From Oncomelania hupensis (Eukaryota; Mollusca; Gastropoda; Littorinimorpha; Pomatiopsidae), in assembly GCA_036898135.1 (NCBI GenBank), contig CM072521.1:68606489-68670488 (forward strand): a stretch of DNA of 64,000 nt. The letters run 5' to 3'. How positions within the stretch are numbered: position 1 is the stretch's first letter; the number at the start of each line of letters is the position of its first letter. Under the pieces are notes generated by a model. That model searched no databases, was not told the DNA's origin, and saw nothing but the letters and a program-made list of their open reading frames with translations. This document shows positions 22,327 to 33,602 of this stretch, in pieces. The position numbers were made by a program, and so were the translations under genes.

Positions 22327-22920
22327 TCAGCGTGGGTCCCGACAGGAAGTCCTCTCCAGGATCGCACAAACAACTGCTGACCTGACAAGGTTGAAACCCA
22401 TATGGAAAGACAGGACCTTCAGTCTACATTCCAAGGTAAGGTTGCTGCGTCCCCTTGTCTTCTTCATCTTCCTATAGTACTACGCTTGCGAAACATGGAC
22501 CATCACAGAAGATCTACAACAAAGAATACAACGCGTGGAGATGAGGTGCTACGAAGGCTGCTGGGCATTTCCTATACCCAGCACATCACCAACGACGAAG
22601 TCCGACAGACCATCACACAAGCAATTGGACAACACGATGATATGCTCACAGTGGTGAAGAAACTGAAACTCCGATGGTAAGGCCACGTCACCAGAGCATC
22701 AGGCTTTGCAAAATCCATCCTGCAAGGTACGGTGCAAGGAGGCAGAAGAAGAGGGAGACAGAAAAAGAGGTGGGAGGACAACATTCGAGAATGGACTGGT
22801 TTGACACTGAACGAAGCCATGAGGGTTGCTGAAAACAGAGAAAGATGGCGTTACGGCTGGTTAAAGGATCATCTGTGGTGCCCCAACGACTTTTGAGTTA
22901 CGGGATAGGATAGAATAGGA
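22327..22920 (+). mobile_element. RTE-like LINE 3' fragment, copy E
   Basis: Collinear with 31222-31808, from GGGTCCCGACAGGAAGTCC to the GGATAGGATAG tail. The reading frame is interrupted (for example by a stop after KLRW at 22680). Confidence 0.9.
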
Positions 22921-22994
22921 ATCCAACGCTATGTTCGTGCCTGTCATCTCTCCCGCTGAAATAAAGCTTGTGGCCTTTGTCGGTCGTTGTTTCA

Positions 22995-23034
22995 CCTAAC
23001 CCTAACCCCTAACCCTAAACCTAACTCTTCCATC
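22995..23034. repeat. Short degenerate CCCTAA tract
   Basis: About five imperfect CTAACC units directly abut the truncated end of the neighbouring LINE fragment. Confidence 0.6.
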
Positions 23035-23740
23035 GATAGTGGTTTAGCTCGTGGGCCAGTTCTTCTAATTTTCCCTCCGCAGTTAGGGTCTTGACATTCC
23101 AGGTTCCTATGACGATGTTGTCTCTGGTGCGGATCTTGCTAAGTTGTCCATCAGTATTACACTTATCACCCCCGTCCTCGTGGCCAAAGGAAGACGCGGT
23201 CCTTGGTGACCCGGGCGGCGACCGATCCGGTATGGAGTGAGTGGTTCTTTTCATCATATGGTGTGTCTTGGGCAGGAAAGACCTGGCAGGGCCCACACCG
23301 ACTCAACCAAAGCTTTTTAGTTTTGAGTTTAGGTCAGCCAGGCTAGCTATAAATAGCTTCGCCGATGCTACCTTTCCTTTCCTTTCACTGGAATGGAGGA
23401 TGCAGGCAAGCTATAAATAGCCCGCAGCCAGCAAAATGTAGAGGCACTAAACAGTGCTGCTCACATAGGCATTGAGCTGGTGCGGCCCAATCCTCTCCAG
23501 GCTGAAATCCACGAATACAATGTGGCTCGCCTTGGCCCCAAGCGCATGGTCGTTGAACCTGCAGTAACATGAGGTTCCACCGTCCTATCCGGTGACTTCT
23601 GTGTAGAAGACTTTCGCCCAGTGATGCCAAGCTGACATCACCCCTGTTAGTCGCCTCTTACGACACTCCGAGAAATGTTGGGTCTATTCTATTCGGTGCC
23701 CGAACCCACAAACAAACCCGAAACTAGAGAAGAACGAAAG
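23021..23740 (-). mobile_element. LINE 5' fragment with start of the endonuclease
   Basis: On the minus strand, a 5'-UTR-like region (TCTCGGAGTGTCGTAAGAGG near 23650-23680) precedes an open frame (23296-23021). Its end reads NIVIGTWNVKTLTAEGKLEE, the N-terminal beta strand of apurinic-type LINE endonucleases (IGTWNVRTL signature). The fragment stops within the endonuclease at the CCCTAA-like tract. It may be the 5' end of the same RTE-like family whose 3' ends recur in the window, but no copy here links the two. Confidence 0.65.
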
Positions 23741-23939
23741 CAACGGGTGGGTTCACAAGTAGGAACCACTTCTTGGTGCTACAATGGAGCTGACTGTCTC
23801 ATGCACGAGTAGAGTAGAGTTCTGTCCCCGGACACGTATGCGTATAGGGGCCTTTAAATAAGAAGTCATGAAGAGGTTGCGCACGCGAGGCAGCGGAAAG
23901 GTTGAAGAAGCAGAGGCGCAAATGTACATGTAGGGTGTA

Positions 23940-24615
23940 GGATCAATAATCGCTCCAGGAGGTGTGGCGAGGGAGCCAAGGAATCCAGCGAGGAGGCCGC
24001 ATGAGGGAGCGAAGGCAAAAGCGAGAGAACGCTGGCGACCCTATGCGACTGCTGTCCGGAGATCGCCACTCTCCAAAGTCAATCCCAGAAAGAGATAAGC
24101 TGCCAGGGGGTACAGCCCAGCAGCGTAGTGGCGCGGCACCTTTCGTCGGACTGCCGCCGGCGCTGATTCCAAGGAGCCCACAGGATGGAGAACATGAGGT
24201 ATGGAGGATGAAGTGGAGTATCGTGTCGGCATCTCTCCAGTCTGCTGAGGGCGCACAGCGTCTGTCGGCATCTCTCCAGTCTGCTGACAGCGCACAGCGT
24301 CTTGGTTGAAGGGACAATCCGGAAAGCCCATTCAGTCGAGAACTAACAGCAGCTGGAGTCTGAACGTCTCCTAGAGCAGATGATAGCGATGCCTGATGGA
24401 CCGCCGCAGTGAAGCTTGCTGGTCGGCTGACCGCCGCAGTGGTAAATGCTGGTCGGCATGTAAAGTAGTGACCGCCGCGATGTAAAATGCAGGTCATGAG
24501 CTCCTGCGCTGTCTCTCGCGGAGGCGTTGAGTACGTCTTCTTTTTTGCCGACCTGCATGCACGAGTAGGCAGACGACAGGATTTTATAGTTAACACGACT
24601 GGAAGCCAATGCAAG
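23940..24615. other. GC-rich segment with unassigned open frames
   Basis: Noticeably more GC-rich than its surroundings. It contains a 36-bp direct repeat (GGCATCTCTCCAGTCTGCTG at 24229 and 24268) and repeated TGACCGCCGC motifs (24398-24478). Open frames exist on both strands (24614-23943 minus, 23962-24309 plus) without a recognisable domain. It may be the 5' region of an unrecognised transposon or a CpG-rich host segment. Confidence 0.3.
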
Positions 24616-26520
24616 GATCGAAGAATGGGTTTAACGCGTGAGTTGTGTTCACGTTATTGTTTTGACATAGCGCACACAGCTCTAAGAGTTGCTGAAGGCG
24701 CTGGCTTAATTCACAATCAAACTAGGGCCATTCAAGACGCCAACTTAATTAGTGAGGTTTCGGCTGCAGATTTCAGTAATCATTTAAATTAATTATTTGT
24801 GTGAGCCTGTTGTCGCGGAAACTACATTTGACGTACTGGATTGCTTCCTACGCCTGTGGCTCAAAGTAGTGTTATTGGCACTAGTGTGAGTGACAGTGTC
24901 TTTAGCTGCAGAATTGAATAGTTTTCCTCTTCATACCCTCCACACATAGTTGGCTCTCCCCTCTGTTGATGCATGTAGGACGTAGAGGTTTTCTGTCAAG
25001 CACAAACTGAGAACAAAAGAACGTTTTCAGTAAGTGCGTTTTATTTAGGGATTTCAAGCTCGTGGAACTGGAGATATTATCGACGAGTGTTACAGGATGT
25101 TCCCGACTGTTGTTGCATATACATGTAGCTTGTCACCCAGAATGGCTGAGCCTGAAGATTGCGCGATACATAGGTACCGTAGTCCTCAGCAGGCTCACAT
25201 GCTCGCTATACGTAGATTGCATTATCTTGTGAAGAGCGGGCTGACAGGAGCTCGTGGATTGCAAGCGCAGCATTGGCTTAGCAAGTGCCAGACCTACATG
25301 TGTCAACACAGTGATTTGAGAATGAGGTTTGTAATGCAGGCGCCAAAGACGCGTGTTAGCTAAATATTGGACCAGTTTTTGACAGTTTTAAATGCGTTGT
25401 TTAGATGTTAATATCTGTTCTGTTGTTTTTTTAATTTGTAAGTGAAGATATTTAAGGCAAATACGTAGTTGTAGATGTGTGAAAACAATAGTTTGACAAT
25501 GCGTGCTGGGATACAGAAGCGAGAGGCTGTGTTTAGCTGAACATTGGACGAGGTTTTGTCAGTTCTAAATGTTTTGTGTTTAAATGTTGGGATTAACGTC
25601 ATTATGCGAATTGAGACATGACCTTTAGAAATGTGTTAGTCGTAAGTAAAGATACGTAGGACAGATAGATGTGGCCTCAATGTGTGAAGTAGATAGATTT
25701 GGACTCAATGTGTGAAAACCGTAGTTTTGGAATAAACGTTCTACCTTTTTTTTCTTTGATAGTTTTTTTTTAAAATTTTTTTTTACTTACCTCATTGGAC
25801 CTGTTTTTTGACAGTGAGAGTAAAGAGTTTAAATATGTTGTATTTGTCACTGAAGGACTGGTATGTAGTATTTTTCTACATTTATTGTGCTCCTTCCACA
25901 GACCTCATAACTGTAATCTACGCTAGATAATGTAAGGGATTTTACCACAGTACAATGTTTAGTGTTAGCCAGTTGTCGTGGAATGAGTGTTGTAATGGAT
26001 ACTTTCTAAGACAGGGGTCATTGGGCATATTTTGTCAATGTAAATGTAGTAGATTTTTAATTTTGGAAATGTGTTAATCGCTTTTCTTGGAATTGAGTCG
26101 TAATTTTCATACTGTGTTTATTAAGATCGGAATTCAATTAGTGTCTTCATTTCCTCAATCATTGACTCTACCCTTATCATTACATGTATGTGTGTGTGTG
26201 TGTGTTGATGTGTGTGTGTGTGTGTGTGTGTGTGCAGTTGTCAGTCTTTCTCATTATAGCTGCATTTTCTGTAAGGTTGTTGTTGTATCAATTTTTATTC
26301 ATCAGATTAACATAAGTTGTACTGATATTATACTGATTCTGTAAGGATTGTGATGTCCTCTTCTACGTGTTGCTACAACGGTACGTTAAAATAAACAGCC
26401 ATCCCTATTTTTAAAAAAAGTACTATACACGCCCACACATACACACACACGCATACACACACACACACACACACACCACGATATAATTAGCTTACATTCC
26501 ATAAAAGCGCAGCAGCGGCA
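24616..26520. other. Intergenic DNA with diverged ~200-bp repeats
   Basis: Between 25360 and 26080, phrases such as CATTGGAC..GTTTTTTGACAGT and GAAATGTGTTAGTCGTAAG recur at irregular spacing, suggesting an old tandem array. A weak 88-codon frame (25097-25363) has no recognisable domain. (TG)n lies at 26187-26234. 26277-26336 matches 57271-57324. Confidence 0.4.
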
Positions 26521-27132
26521 AGGATGGGTGTAGGATGGGTGTAGGATACGTGTAGGGTGGGCGTAGGATAGGTGTAGGGTGGGTGTGGGATGGGTGTAGG
26601 ATAGGTGTAGGGTGGGTGTAGGATAGGTGTATGGTGGGTGTAGGGTGGGTGTAGGATAGGTGTAGGATGGGTGTAGTGTGGGTGTAGGGTGGATGTAGGA
26701 TAGGTTTAGGGTGGGTGTAGGATAGTTGTAGGGTGGGTGTAGGATAGGTTTAGGGTGGGTGTAGGATAGGTGGAGGATGGGTGTGGGGTGGGTGTAGGAT
26801 AGGTGTAGGGTGGGTGTAGATGTGTGAAGGGTGGGTGTAGGATAGGGCGGATGTAAGGTGGGTGTAGGATAGTTGTAGGGTGGGTGTAGGATATGTTTAG
26901 GGTGGGTGTAGGATAGGTGGAGGATGGGTGTAGGGTGGGTGTAGGATGGGTGAAGGGTGGGTGTAGGGTGGGTGTAGGATAGGTTTAGGATGGGTGTAGG
27001 GTGGATGTAGGATGGGTGTAAGGTGGGTGTAGGATAGTTGTAGGGTTGGTGTAGGATAGGTGGAGGATGGGTGTGGGATAGGTGTAGAGTGGGTGTAGGG
27101 TGGGTGTAGAATGAGTGTAGGGTGGGTGTAGG
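26521..27132. repeat. 11-bp minisatellite, left part
   Basis: Units GGGTGTAGGAT with frequent single-base variants. The array resumes at 28497-28566 after a 1364-bp insertion. The minus-strand Pro/Thr/His-rich frame over this interval is array-derived. Confidence 0.95.
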
Positions 27133-28496
27133 TGTGACGTGGGGTTTTATTGTTGCTGGGCTCTGCACAATGGACTGCTATTACTCACTCGTCTTAGTCT
27201 ATGGAGATCGCTAGTAATCTCCCTTTGACTTCACATAATACATTTATTTGTTTATCTCGGTCTGTGTTTCGGCTGGGGTACAGAGATAGATAGAAAAAAT
27301 GGTAAAAGATCTCTGTCACACTAGCTTTCACACGGCTATGAAACATATGTAGTCCAGCCACTTGATAACAGTAAAAGTCACACATTTATTTCCTCTGCTC
27401 TATAAACGATCTTCGATGTATGAAACTAACTTAAAAGTTCAAATGTCAATGCGAATGGTTCGCTCGCTGATAGTCTAGGCAGCTACTTTCTCATCATAGG
27501 GCACTGGATACTTTCTGCCCTAATGGTCAGAGTTCTTGAAGAGTGGTTAGACTGGTGGGCTATCTTCGCGCAATGCTGGAGATGCCTCGGCAGCCAACTT
27601 TAAGCGACGACTTGTCTTTGTTGTTCACCGAGTTGGGCTCACGATATAATGCCTGATCGTCTGTAACATATGAGACGAAATTCTGCACAACCCTGTATAA
27701 TAGGTGTGTGCAGAGCATCTCACTGAAGGCCAAAGTAGCCCTCAGTGATTAGCTCCACATATAAGCGACGAACATTCTGCTAAGTCTGTGGTCCACTGGA
27801 ATCTCCACTCTAATTTCCTCTACATATATAAATATAAAACATGGCTAACTATACACATAGAGAACGAATTAATATTATAAACATTCTCTGGTACAGCCGC
27901 TGGTCTGCAAGCATACATATAGGTTAAACAACAGTCGGTCCGTACATAATACAACATGACGTCGGCCGGTCGTGCTCGCCTCGCGGTCGGATTCTCCACG
28001 TGGTCACGCAAAGTCGGACTAAAAATTCATTCTATGCATAGCAAACTTCACACACATAATTCAACAATAATATAAATACATCACGATGAAACAGAAGTAT
28101 GTTCATTTACCTTTTTAACAATGTCAGGCCGTCGCTAACTTGATTGAATTCGAATATTCAACAAGTACTGCTTCCCTGGTCTATCACTGGAGAGATTTCT
28201 GCTAGTACGTAGCTGTGTACTCTAGGCAGTTTAAATGTAGACTCACTCTCCTATCTCTCTGATTGAATCAGCCAGAACTGGTTTTACCTAACCTAGCTGT
28301 GTTCTCATTGGCTGGAAAAATCTGAGCTCTATTGTAGGCTGCGATGATGTCACTACTGTGCGGGCGTCAAGCTACAACTGTGTTACGCATGATCACTTCT
28401 GTCGTCTGCTATAGACTAACAGTAAGCTTCTAAGCCTACACTGACTAAACAAGCAAAAGCTCAAATTGTGCGGGGTAAACTGGTCCTCTTGTTACA
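27133..28496. mobile_element. Probable solo LTR inserted in the minisatellite
   Basis: A 1364-bp non-repetitive block interrupts the 11-bp array. It begins TGTGACG and ends TTGTTACA, i.e. 5'-TG...CA-3' with short imperfect inverted ends as in Gypsy LTRs. The flanking pentamers are GTAGG on the left and GTATG on the right, a near target duplication. It carries no ORF of note. It could instead be another insertion type; no second copy is in the window. Confidence 0.45.
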
Positions 28497-28566
28497 GTAT
28501 GGTGGGTGTAGGATGGGTGTAGGATGGGTGTAGGTGGGTGTAGGGTGGGTGTAAGGTGGGTGTAGA
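28497..28566. repeat. 11-bp minisatellite, right part
   Basis: Continuation of the array at 26521-27132, with the same GGGTGTAGGAT units. Confidence 0.9.
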
Positions 28567-29042
28567 CCGGGTACGTTATTTATCCCGCTTCCTTTCTGCG
28601 TCGCCAACTCATCTTTTTTTTTCTTTTTTTTTTATCTGGGATAAGTGCGCGTTGCACATTGTATAATGATGGTATAATGAATGATATTGATGTTTTGGCT
28701 GTGCTCTCAGGGCCTACTGTGGCAGTGTGTTAAGACTCATGGATGGGAATTTCTATATATATATGATTTGCGTTGCTTTAGAGTTGGCCATAACATCGTT
28801 ATGCAACGTTCTTTTTTTAGAATTATCATTGGCAGCAAATGCAAATAATTATAAATATAATATTATATGCTCTTTCTCCCTCCTTTGTCTCTCTCTTCTT
28901 TGTCTCTCTCTGTCACACACACACACACACACACACGCATACTTGCGCAGACACCGTTATTTGGACTTTCCTCTATCGCCACATACGTTCTGTGGACAAT
29001 GGGTCGTGCTACGACCCCGTTTTTAAGTACTTTAAAGTGTTC
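28567..29042. other. Intergenic DNA
   Basis: T-rich run at 28613-28632 and (CA)n at 28914-28935. No gene recognised. Confidence 0.5.
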
Positions 29043-29130
29043 TAACCCTAACCCTAACCCTAACCCTAACACTAGCCCTAACCCTAGCCCTAACTCTAAC
29101 CCTTACCCTAACCCTAACCCTCACGGATCA
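29043..29130. repeat. Interstitial telomeric repeat (CCCTAA)n
   Basis: About 14 units, mostly perfect CCCTAA with CCCTAG, ACTAG and CTCTAA variants. This is the canonical metazoan telomere unit. Complex sequence on both sides shows that it is internal. Confidence 0.9.
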
Positions 29131-29215
29131 TTAAATGGACGTCCCAACAAGGAGGTCTGTCCAAAGAACGTATGCAAACTTGCACTAATTTGTCCCAATA
29201 ACGCCGTGTAAACAT

Positions 29216-29218
<3 letters not shown>

Positions 29219-29259
<41 letters not shown>

Positions 29260-29388
29260 ACACACACACACACACACTTTTAAAATCATTAGTGTGAAAG
29301 CCATTTGTTTGGATTTGAAACAAGTATTGTGTCTCTCAAGATTGGAAGAAGTGCGCTATATCATTCCTGACTTGTAGCGATAGAGAGA

Positions 29389-29445
<57 letters not shown>

Positions 29446-29460
29446 AGAGAATGAGAAAAG
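29219..29460. repeat. (CA)n and (GA)n microsatellites
   Basis: (CA)n at 29219-29276 and (GA)n at 29382-29440, separated by about 100 bp of ordinary sequence. Confidence 0.9.
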
Positions 29461-29489
29461 GTGGTGGAGGAGAAATAGAGAGGAGAGGA

Positions 29490-29645
29490 GGAGGGAGAGA
29501 GTTAGGACCATGACTTGGTTGAAAGAGGGCCCACCCTTGATCCGTATAAAAGATCTGCTGAAACAACTGTAACCTTAACACTGAAGGCACTTCTTCAGCC
29601 GGCCACTTTACAATAAAGGCATCCCATGCAGGGGACGCTGAGGTT
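29490..29645 (-). mobile_element. SINE-D, copy 1
   Basis: The minus strand matches 56615-56750: CCTCAGCGTCCCCTGC, GGGATGCCTTTATTGTAAAG, GTTTCAGCAGATCTTTTATA. The tail is degenerate here. Confidence 0.75.
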
Positions 29646-29878
29646 TTACTCTAATTTATCGAACCCCCGTTTACAAAAACAAAATAGACTATAAACATCA
29701 TTATAAGATATTAACAAGACACGTACATATAAAATGCTTACATTGCTAAATAATAACATCATAGAAAGCCCTAGTGACCATTTGGCAGAAAGCGTCCAAT
29801 ATCCCCAAGATGGAGGTCCTGTGTGATTTGTACAGCTGTAGAAGATTGATTGAAGTTTGATATCACATTGATATCTCT

Positions 29879-30172
29879 TCAGGCCTTGCAAAGACCATCC
29901 TGCAAGGCACGGTGCAAGGGGGTAGAAGAAGAGGGAGACCGAAAAAGAGGTGGGAGGACAACATTCGAGAATGGACTGGCTTGACACTGAGCGAAACCAT
30001 CAGAGTTGCTGCAGGACAGAAAAAGATGGAGTACGCTGGTTTAACGATCATCTGTGGTACACCAACGACCTCAGAGTTACGGGACAGGATAGGATAGGAT
30101 AGGATAGGATAGGATAGGATAGGACAGGATAGGATAGGACACGACAGGATAGGATAGCATAGGATAGGATAT
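29879..30172 (+). mobile_element. RTE-like LINE 3' fragment, copy F
   Basis: Matches the last ~220 bp of the family (GGCCTTGCAAAGACCATCC onwards) and ends in an expanded (GGATA)n tail of about 100 bp with ACACGA and GCATA variants. Confidence 0.9.
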
Positions 30173-30603
30173 AATCCAGCGATCACTAACCTTTTCCAGT
30201 CACACGCTCTTGAACTTTCTGCCACTGGAACACCGTTAAAAGAGTCGTTACACAAAGGCGACACCCGGGAGAACAAAAATCTACATCTTGCGAAACTGTG
30301 TATGACTGGTTGTTTTTACAGGCGCTAGGCTACAATGCGGTAATGTTAAGTGTGACCCTGCTGTCTGCCAATTACGCGGCGTGGAAGGATTTATTCGACA
30401 TTAGGGATTCAAGTCAGCATCTCGCATGAATTGAACCAGGATCGTTTCTTTTCCAGACCCTGTGCTTAGCCCCCTTGCGTAGCTATTCTGTCACCAATAC
30501 AGTCCGTTGCAGTTTAGTTTTCATTTGGTTAAAGGATAATTATGTGTGTGTAGGGTGCGGAGAGATGCGCATGCCAGTGCGTGTGTGTAATCATTTGTGT
30601 ATC

Positions 30604-31800
30604 GGTATGAGGGCAGGGCGAAGTACCACTGAACAGATTTTCAACCTCAGAATAATCTGTGAGAAATACCTACAGCACCAACAACATCTATATCATGTGT
30701 TCATAGACTTCAAGAAGGCGTTTGACCGAGTCTGGCATGCAGCTCTATGGGCAACAATGAAAGTGTACAACATCAGCCCTAAAATTATTGAAGTCATCAA
30801 AAGCCTGTATGACAAGGCTACCAGTGCAGTCCTCCACAACAGCGCCATCGGGAACTGGTTCAGAACAGCAATCGGTGTGCGTCAAGGATGCCTACTCTCT
30901 CCAGCACTCTTCAACATCTTCCTAGAGCGCATAATGTCAGATTCTCTTGCAGATCACGAAGGCACAGTCAGCATAGGAGGTAGAGCAATCTCCAATCTTC
31001 GTTTTGCGGATGACATTGATGGATTGTCTGGAGAAGAACAAGAACTTGAACAGCTGGTACAGAGGCTTGACACCACCTCCAGAGCTTATGGAATGGAAAT
31101 AAGTGCAGAGAAGACCAAAATGATGACCAACATCACCATTGGCATCAACACGGACATCAAAGTCCAAGGCCAATCCCTCAACACAGTGCATAGCTTCAAA
31201 TATTTAGGAGCCATTGTATCAGACAGTGGGTCTGGACAGGAAGTCCTCTCCAGGATCGCACAAACAACTGCTGCCCTGGCAAGGTTGAAGCCCATTTGTA
31301 AAGACAGGATCATCAGTCTACATTCCAAAGTAAGACAGCTGCGCTCCCTTGTCATCTCCATTTTCCTATATGCTTGCGAAGCATGGACCCTCACAGCAGA
31401 TCTACAACGAAGAATACAAAGCATGGAGATGAGGTGCTACAGAAGACTTCTGGGCATTTCCTATACCCAACACATCACCAACGACGAAGTCCGACAGACC
31501 ATCACACAAGCCATTGGACAACACGATGACCTGCTCACAGTGGTGAAGAAACGGAAACTCCGATGGTATGGCCACGTCACCAGATCACCAGGCCTTGCAA
31601 AGACTATTCTGCAAGGCACAGTGCAAGGAGGTAGAAGAAGAGGGAGACCGAAAAAGAGGTGGGAGGACAACATTCGAGAATGGACTGGTTTGACACTGAG
31701 CGAAGCCATCAGGGCTGCTGAGGACAGAGAAAGATGGAGTATGCTGGTTAAAGGATCATCTGTGTTGCCTCTACGACCTCCGGGTTACGGGACAGGATAG
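30604..31800 (+). pseudogene. Non-LTR reverse transcriptase, palm to C-terminus
   Basis: The open frame spans about 400 residues of LINE ORF2, and the frame stays open further upstream to 30475. Recognisable order: GMRAGRSTTEQIF, motif A FIDFKKAFDRVW, motif B RQGCLLSPALFNIFLE, motif C FADDIDGL with the catalytic ADD, motif D GMEISAEKTKMM, motif E KYLGAIV, then tail KLRWYGHVTRSPG and RRRGRPKKRWEDN. This tail is typical of RTE/craniofacial-development-protein-2-like elements. No frameshift is visible, so this is the youngest of the ten copies. It lacks the N-terminal endonuclease and has no proper start, so it cannot be autonomous. Confidence 0.88.
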
Positions 31801-31808
31801 GATAGGAT
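30604..31808 (+). mobile_element. RTE-like LINE 3' fragment, copy G (longest copy)
   Basis: Contains RT motifs A to E and the C-terminal tail, ending in GGATA repeats. The endonuclease and RT finger region are missing, so it is a 5'-truncated copy. It serves as the local reference for the other nine fragments. Confidence 0.93.
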
Positions 31809-32524
31809 CAGTATTGACGTTTTACCATTACCAAACGATGCTGTATTAACCACCGTTATTTTGCGACTGGTTTCCGTTACACCCCATTTAATTTCTCTCT
31901 GCTTAAAATGGATTCTTTTATTGAAGTGAAATAAAATTTGAGTCTTGGGTGTTGAATGTATGTAATGATACGGATTATTTAGGTCTAAAAGTGTATTTTA
32001 AAGATTTCAGTTTTGGGGTAACGCTTAGAGGTGGAGATTGCGTGCAACATAGGAACAGTTATCTCTCAGCAACTGCTGCACATCCTATCATCAATTAACA
32101 GATCTTTAGTGTCTTTCGGGTTGGTTTTACAACAGGAGTTAAATTGAAATTTATACGTTCCGGAAAATGGATCTTGAACTAAGCAAAATACTGCAATACT
32201 GCTTTTGGAAATGAATGTTTTATTGGATCTGAAATGGTACGTTAAAGGTTCCGGAAACAACAGCTTGAAATTGAAACAAAAAGCAATGTCAAATGAAGGG
32301 AAACATTTGTAGGGACTGGTGTGGAGTGCCACTTGCGTCGTGTCGTAGCTAATGAAGGTCACATTCTGCCTAAACACTTGCGTCGTGTCGTAGCTAATGA
32401 AGGTCACACTCTGCCTAAACACTTGCGTCCTGTCGTGGCTAATGATGGTCACATTCTGCCTAAACACAAATAACGTTTCCTGGAATCAGCAGGTTTTTAG
32501 TGGCTTCACACACCCACACCCACC
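31809..32524. other. Intergenic DNA with a 45-bp triplicate
   Basis: Three tandem 45-bp units (32331-32466) have core GTCGTAGCTAATGAAGGTCA. A CACACCCAC-rich microsatellite at 32508-32524 is the insertion site of the next element. Confidence 0.7.
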
Positions 32525-33139
32525 TGTTACGTTGAAACGAACGAAAGTGTGTCTAAAGCGCGCACGATAGATCTAATCGTTTCGATTTGCAAAGTATTCA
32601 ATAATGGAGTTTATTTACCTTTGATTTGAGTTTGCATTGTTGTTAGGAGAGGCTTTGTATAACGTTGATAATTTGCGAAGTTTCTGGATCTGCGTGTTTA
32701 CTCTTGATAGAAATTTCCGGATGGATATCGAAGGTCGTGAATGTTCCCGGAAGTAGAGAAAATGTGTAATGACGTAAGCCAGTGATGACGATCTTTAGTT
32801 CGATTGGTGGCAGTACGTCATTTCTACCATGTACCATATTGTTCCAGAAAAGAGAGAGGTTATTTAATCGTGTGCCGAGTCGCTGTTGGGATAGTAAAGT
32901 TGTTGATAGTGATTTGGAAAGTTGCTGTGAAAGTTGTTGAGTTGAATTGAGAATTGTATGCAGTTGTTGATGTGTGCTGAATAAAAGTGGAAAACTTCAT
33001 ACGTCGACTTTGTGAATTGTATGCTGTTTGGACGGGCTGTGTGAATAAACGAATCTGAGTTACACAACTATCAGGAATTCAAGCATCGGGGCTGAATCAG
33101 ATACTGATAGAAAACACCAACATCAAACGGAGTGTAACA
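32525..33139 (+). repeat. 5' LTR, Gmr1-like copy 2
   Basis: 615 bp, TG...CA ends. U3 carries TGACGTAA and TACGTCA (CRE-like, opposed, near 32768 and 32814) around an inverted CCAAT box (GATTGG). TTATTTAAT near 32861 may act as a TATA box. AATAAA signals lie at 32980 and 33044. Confidence 0.95.
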
Positions 33140-33142
33140 TTT

Positions 33143-33162
33143 TGGGGGTCAAGCCGCGATTC
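33143..33162 (+). other. Primer-binding site, copy 2
   Basis: TGGGGGTCAAGCCGCGAT starts three bases after the LTR. Its complement ends in CCCCCA and folds into tRNA 3' geometry: CCA, discriminator C, seven acceptor bases, five T-stem bases. It resembles but does not match the usual animal tRNA-Pro end, so I leave the primer unassigned. Confidence 0.65.
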
Positions 33163-33602
33163 ACGCCATAGCCAAGGGTTCAACTGCTACAACAAGCGAG
33201 TCAACGTTACGAGAGGCAGTCATCGAGGGTAGCCGCCAACGAGTTGCGTCGAGAGGGGCCAACATACTGGGACTACATCCGATAGGTTCGGGTTGACTGC
33301 AAGGGCGTGTAGTCGCTGAAGAGTTGCTTCGTGAGCGAACAACAAGTCGGGACTACGTGGCTGCCGCAAGACTACGTCGAGGGACAGTCTCGGAGCTACA
33401 TCGCCAGTGTTACAGCGAGCGTCGAGCGGACGTCGCGTCTACTTCAGCACAGGAGCGTATACATCAACACCAGCGTGGTGCAGCGTCGCATACGACGAGG
33501 ACAGCGGGGCCTGCGTCAGCGAAAGCGACTAGTGACAAGCATCAGCGCTACTGCAGAAAGCGTGCTGTTCTAGAACAGTCTAGAAAGGTACAGCACAGTC
33601 AA

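Noticed and set aside
23943..24614. 223-residue minus-strand ORF as a host gene
   Set aside because: GC-rich sequence is stop-poor in several frames at once; no domain recognised. Kept only as an unassigned segment.
26386..27168. 260-residue Pro/Thr/His-rich ORF on the minus strand
   Set aside because: Translation of the GGGTGTAGGAT array. The frame ends at the array edges.
29043..29130. True chromosome end
   Set aside because: Complex sequence continues for tens of kilobases on both sides.
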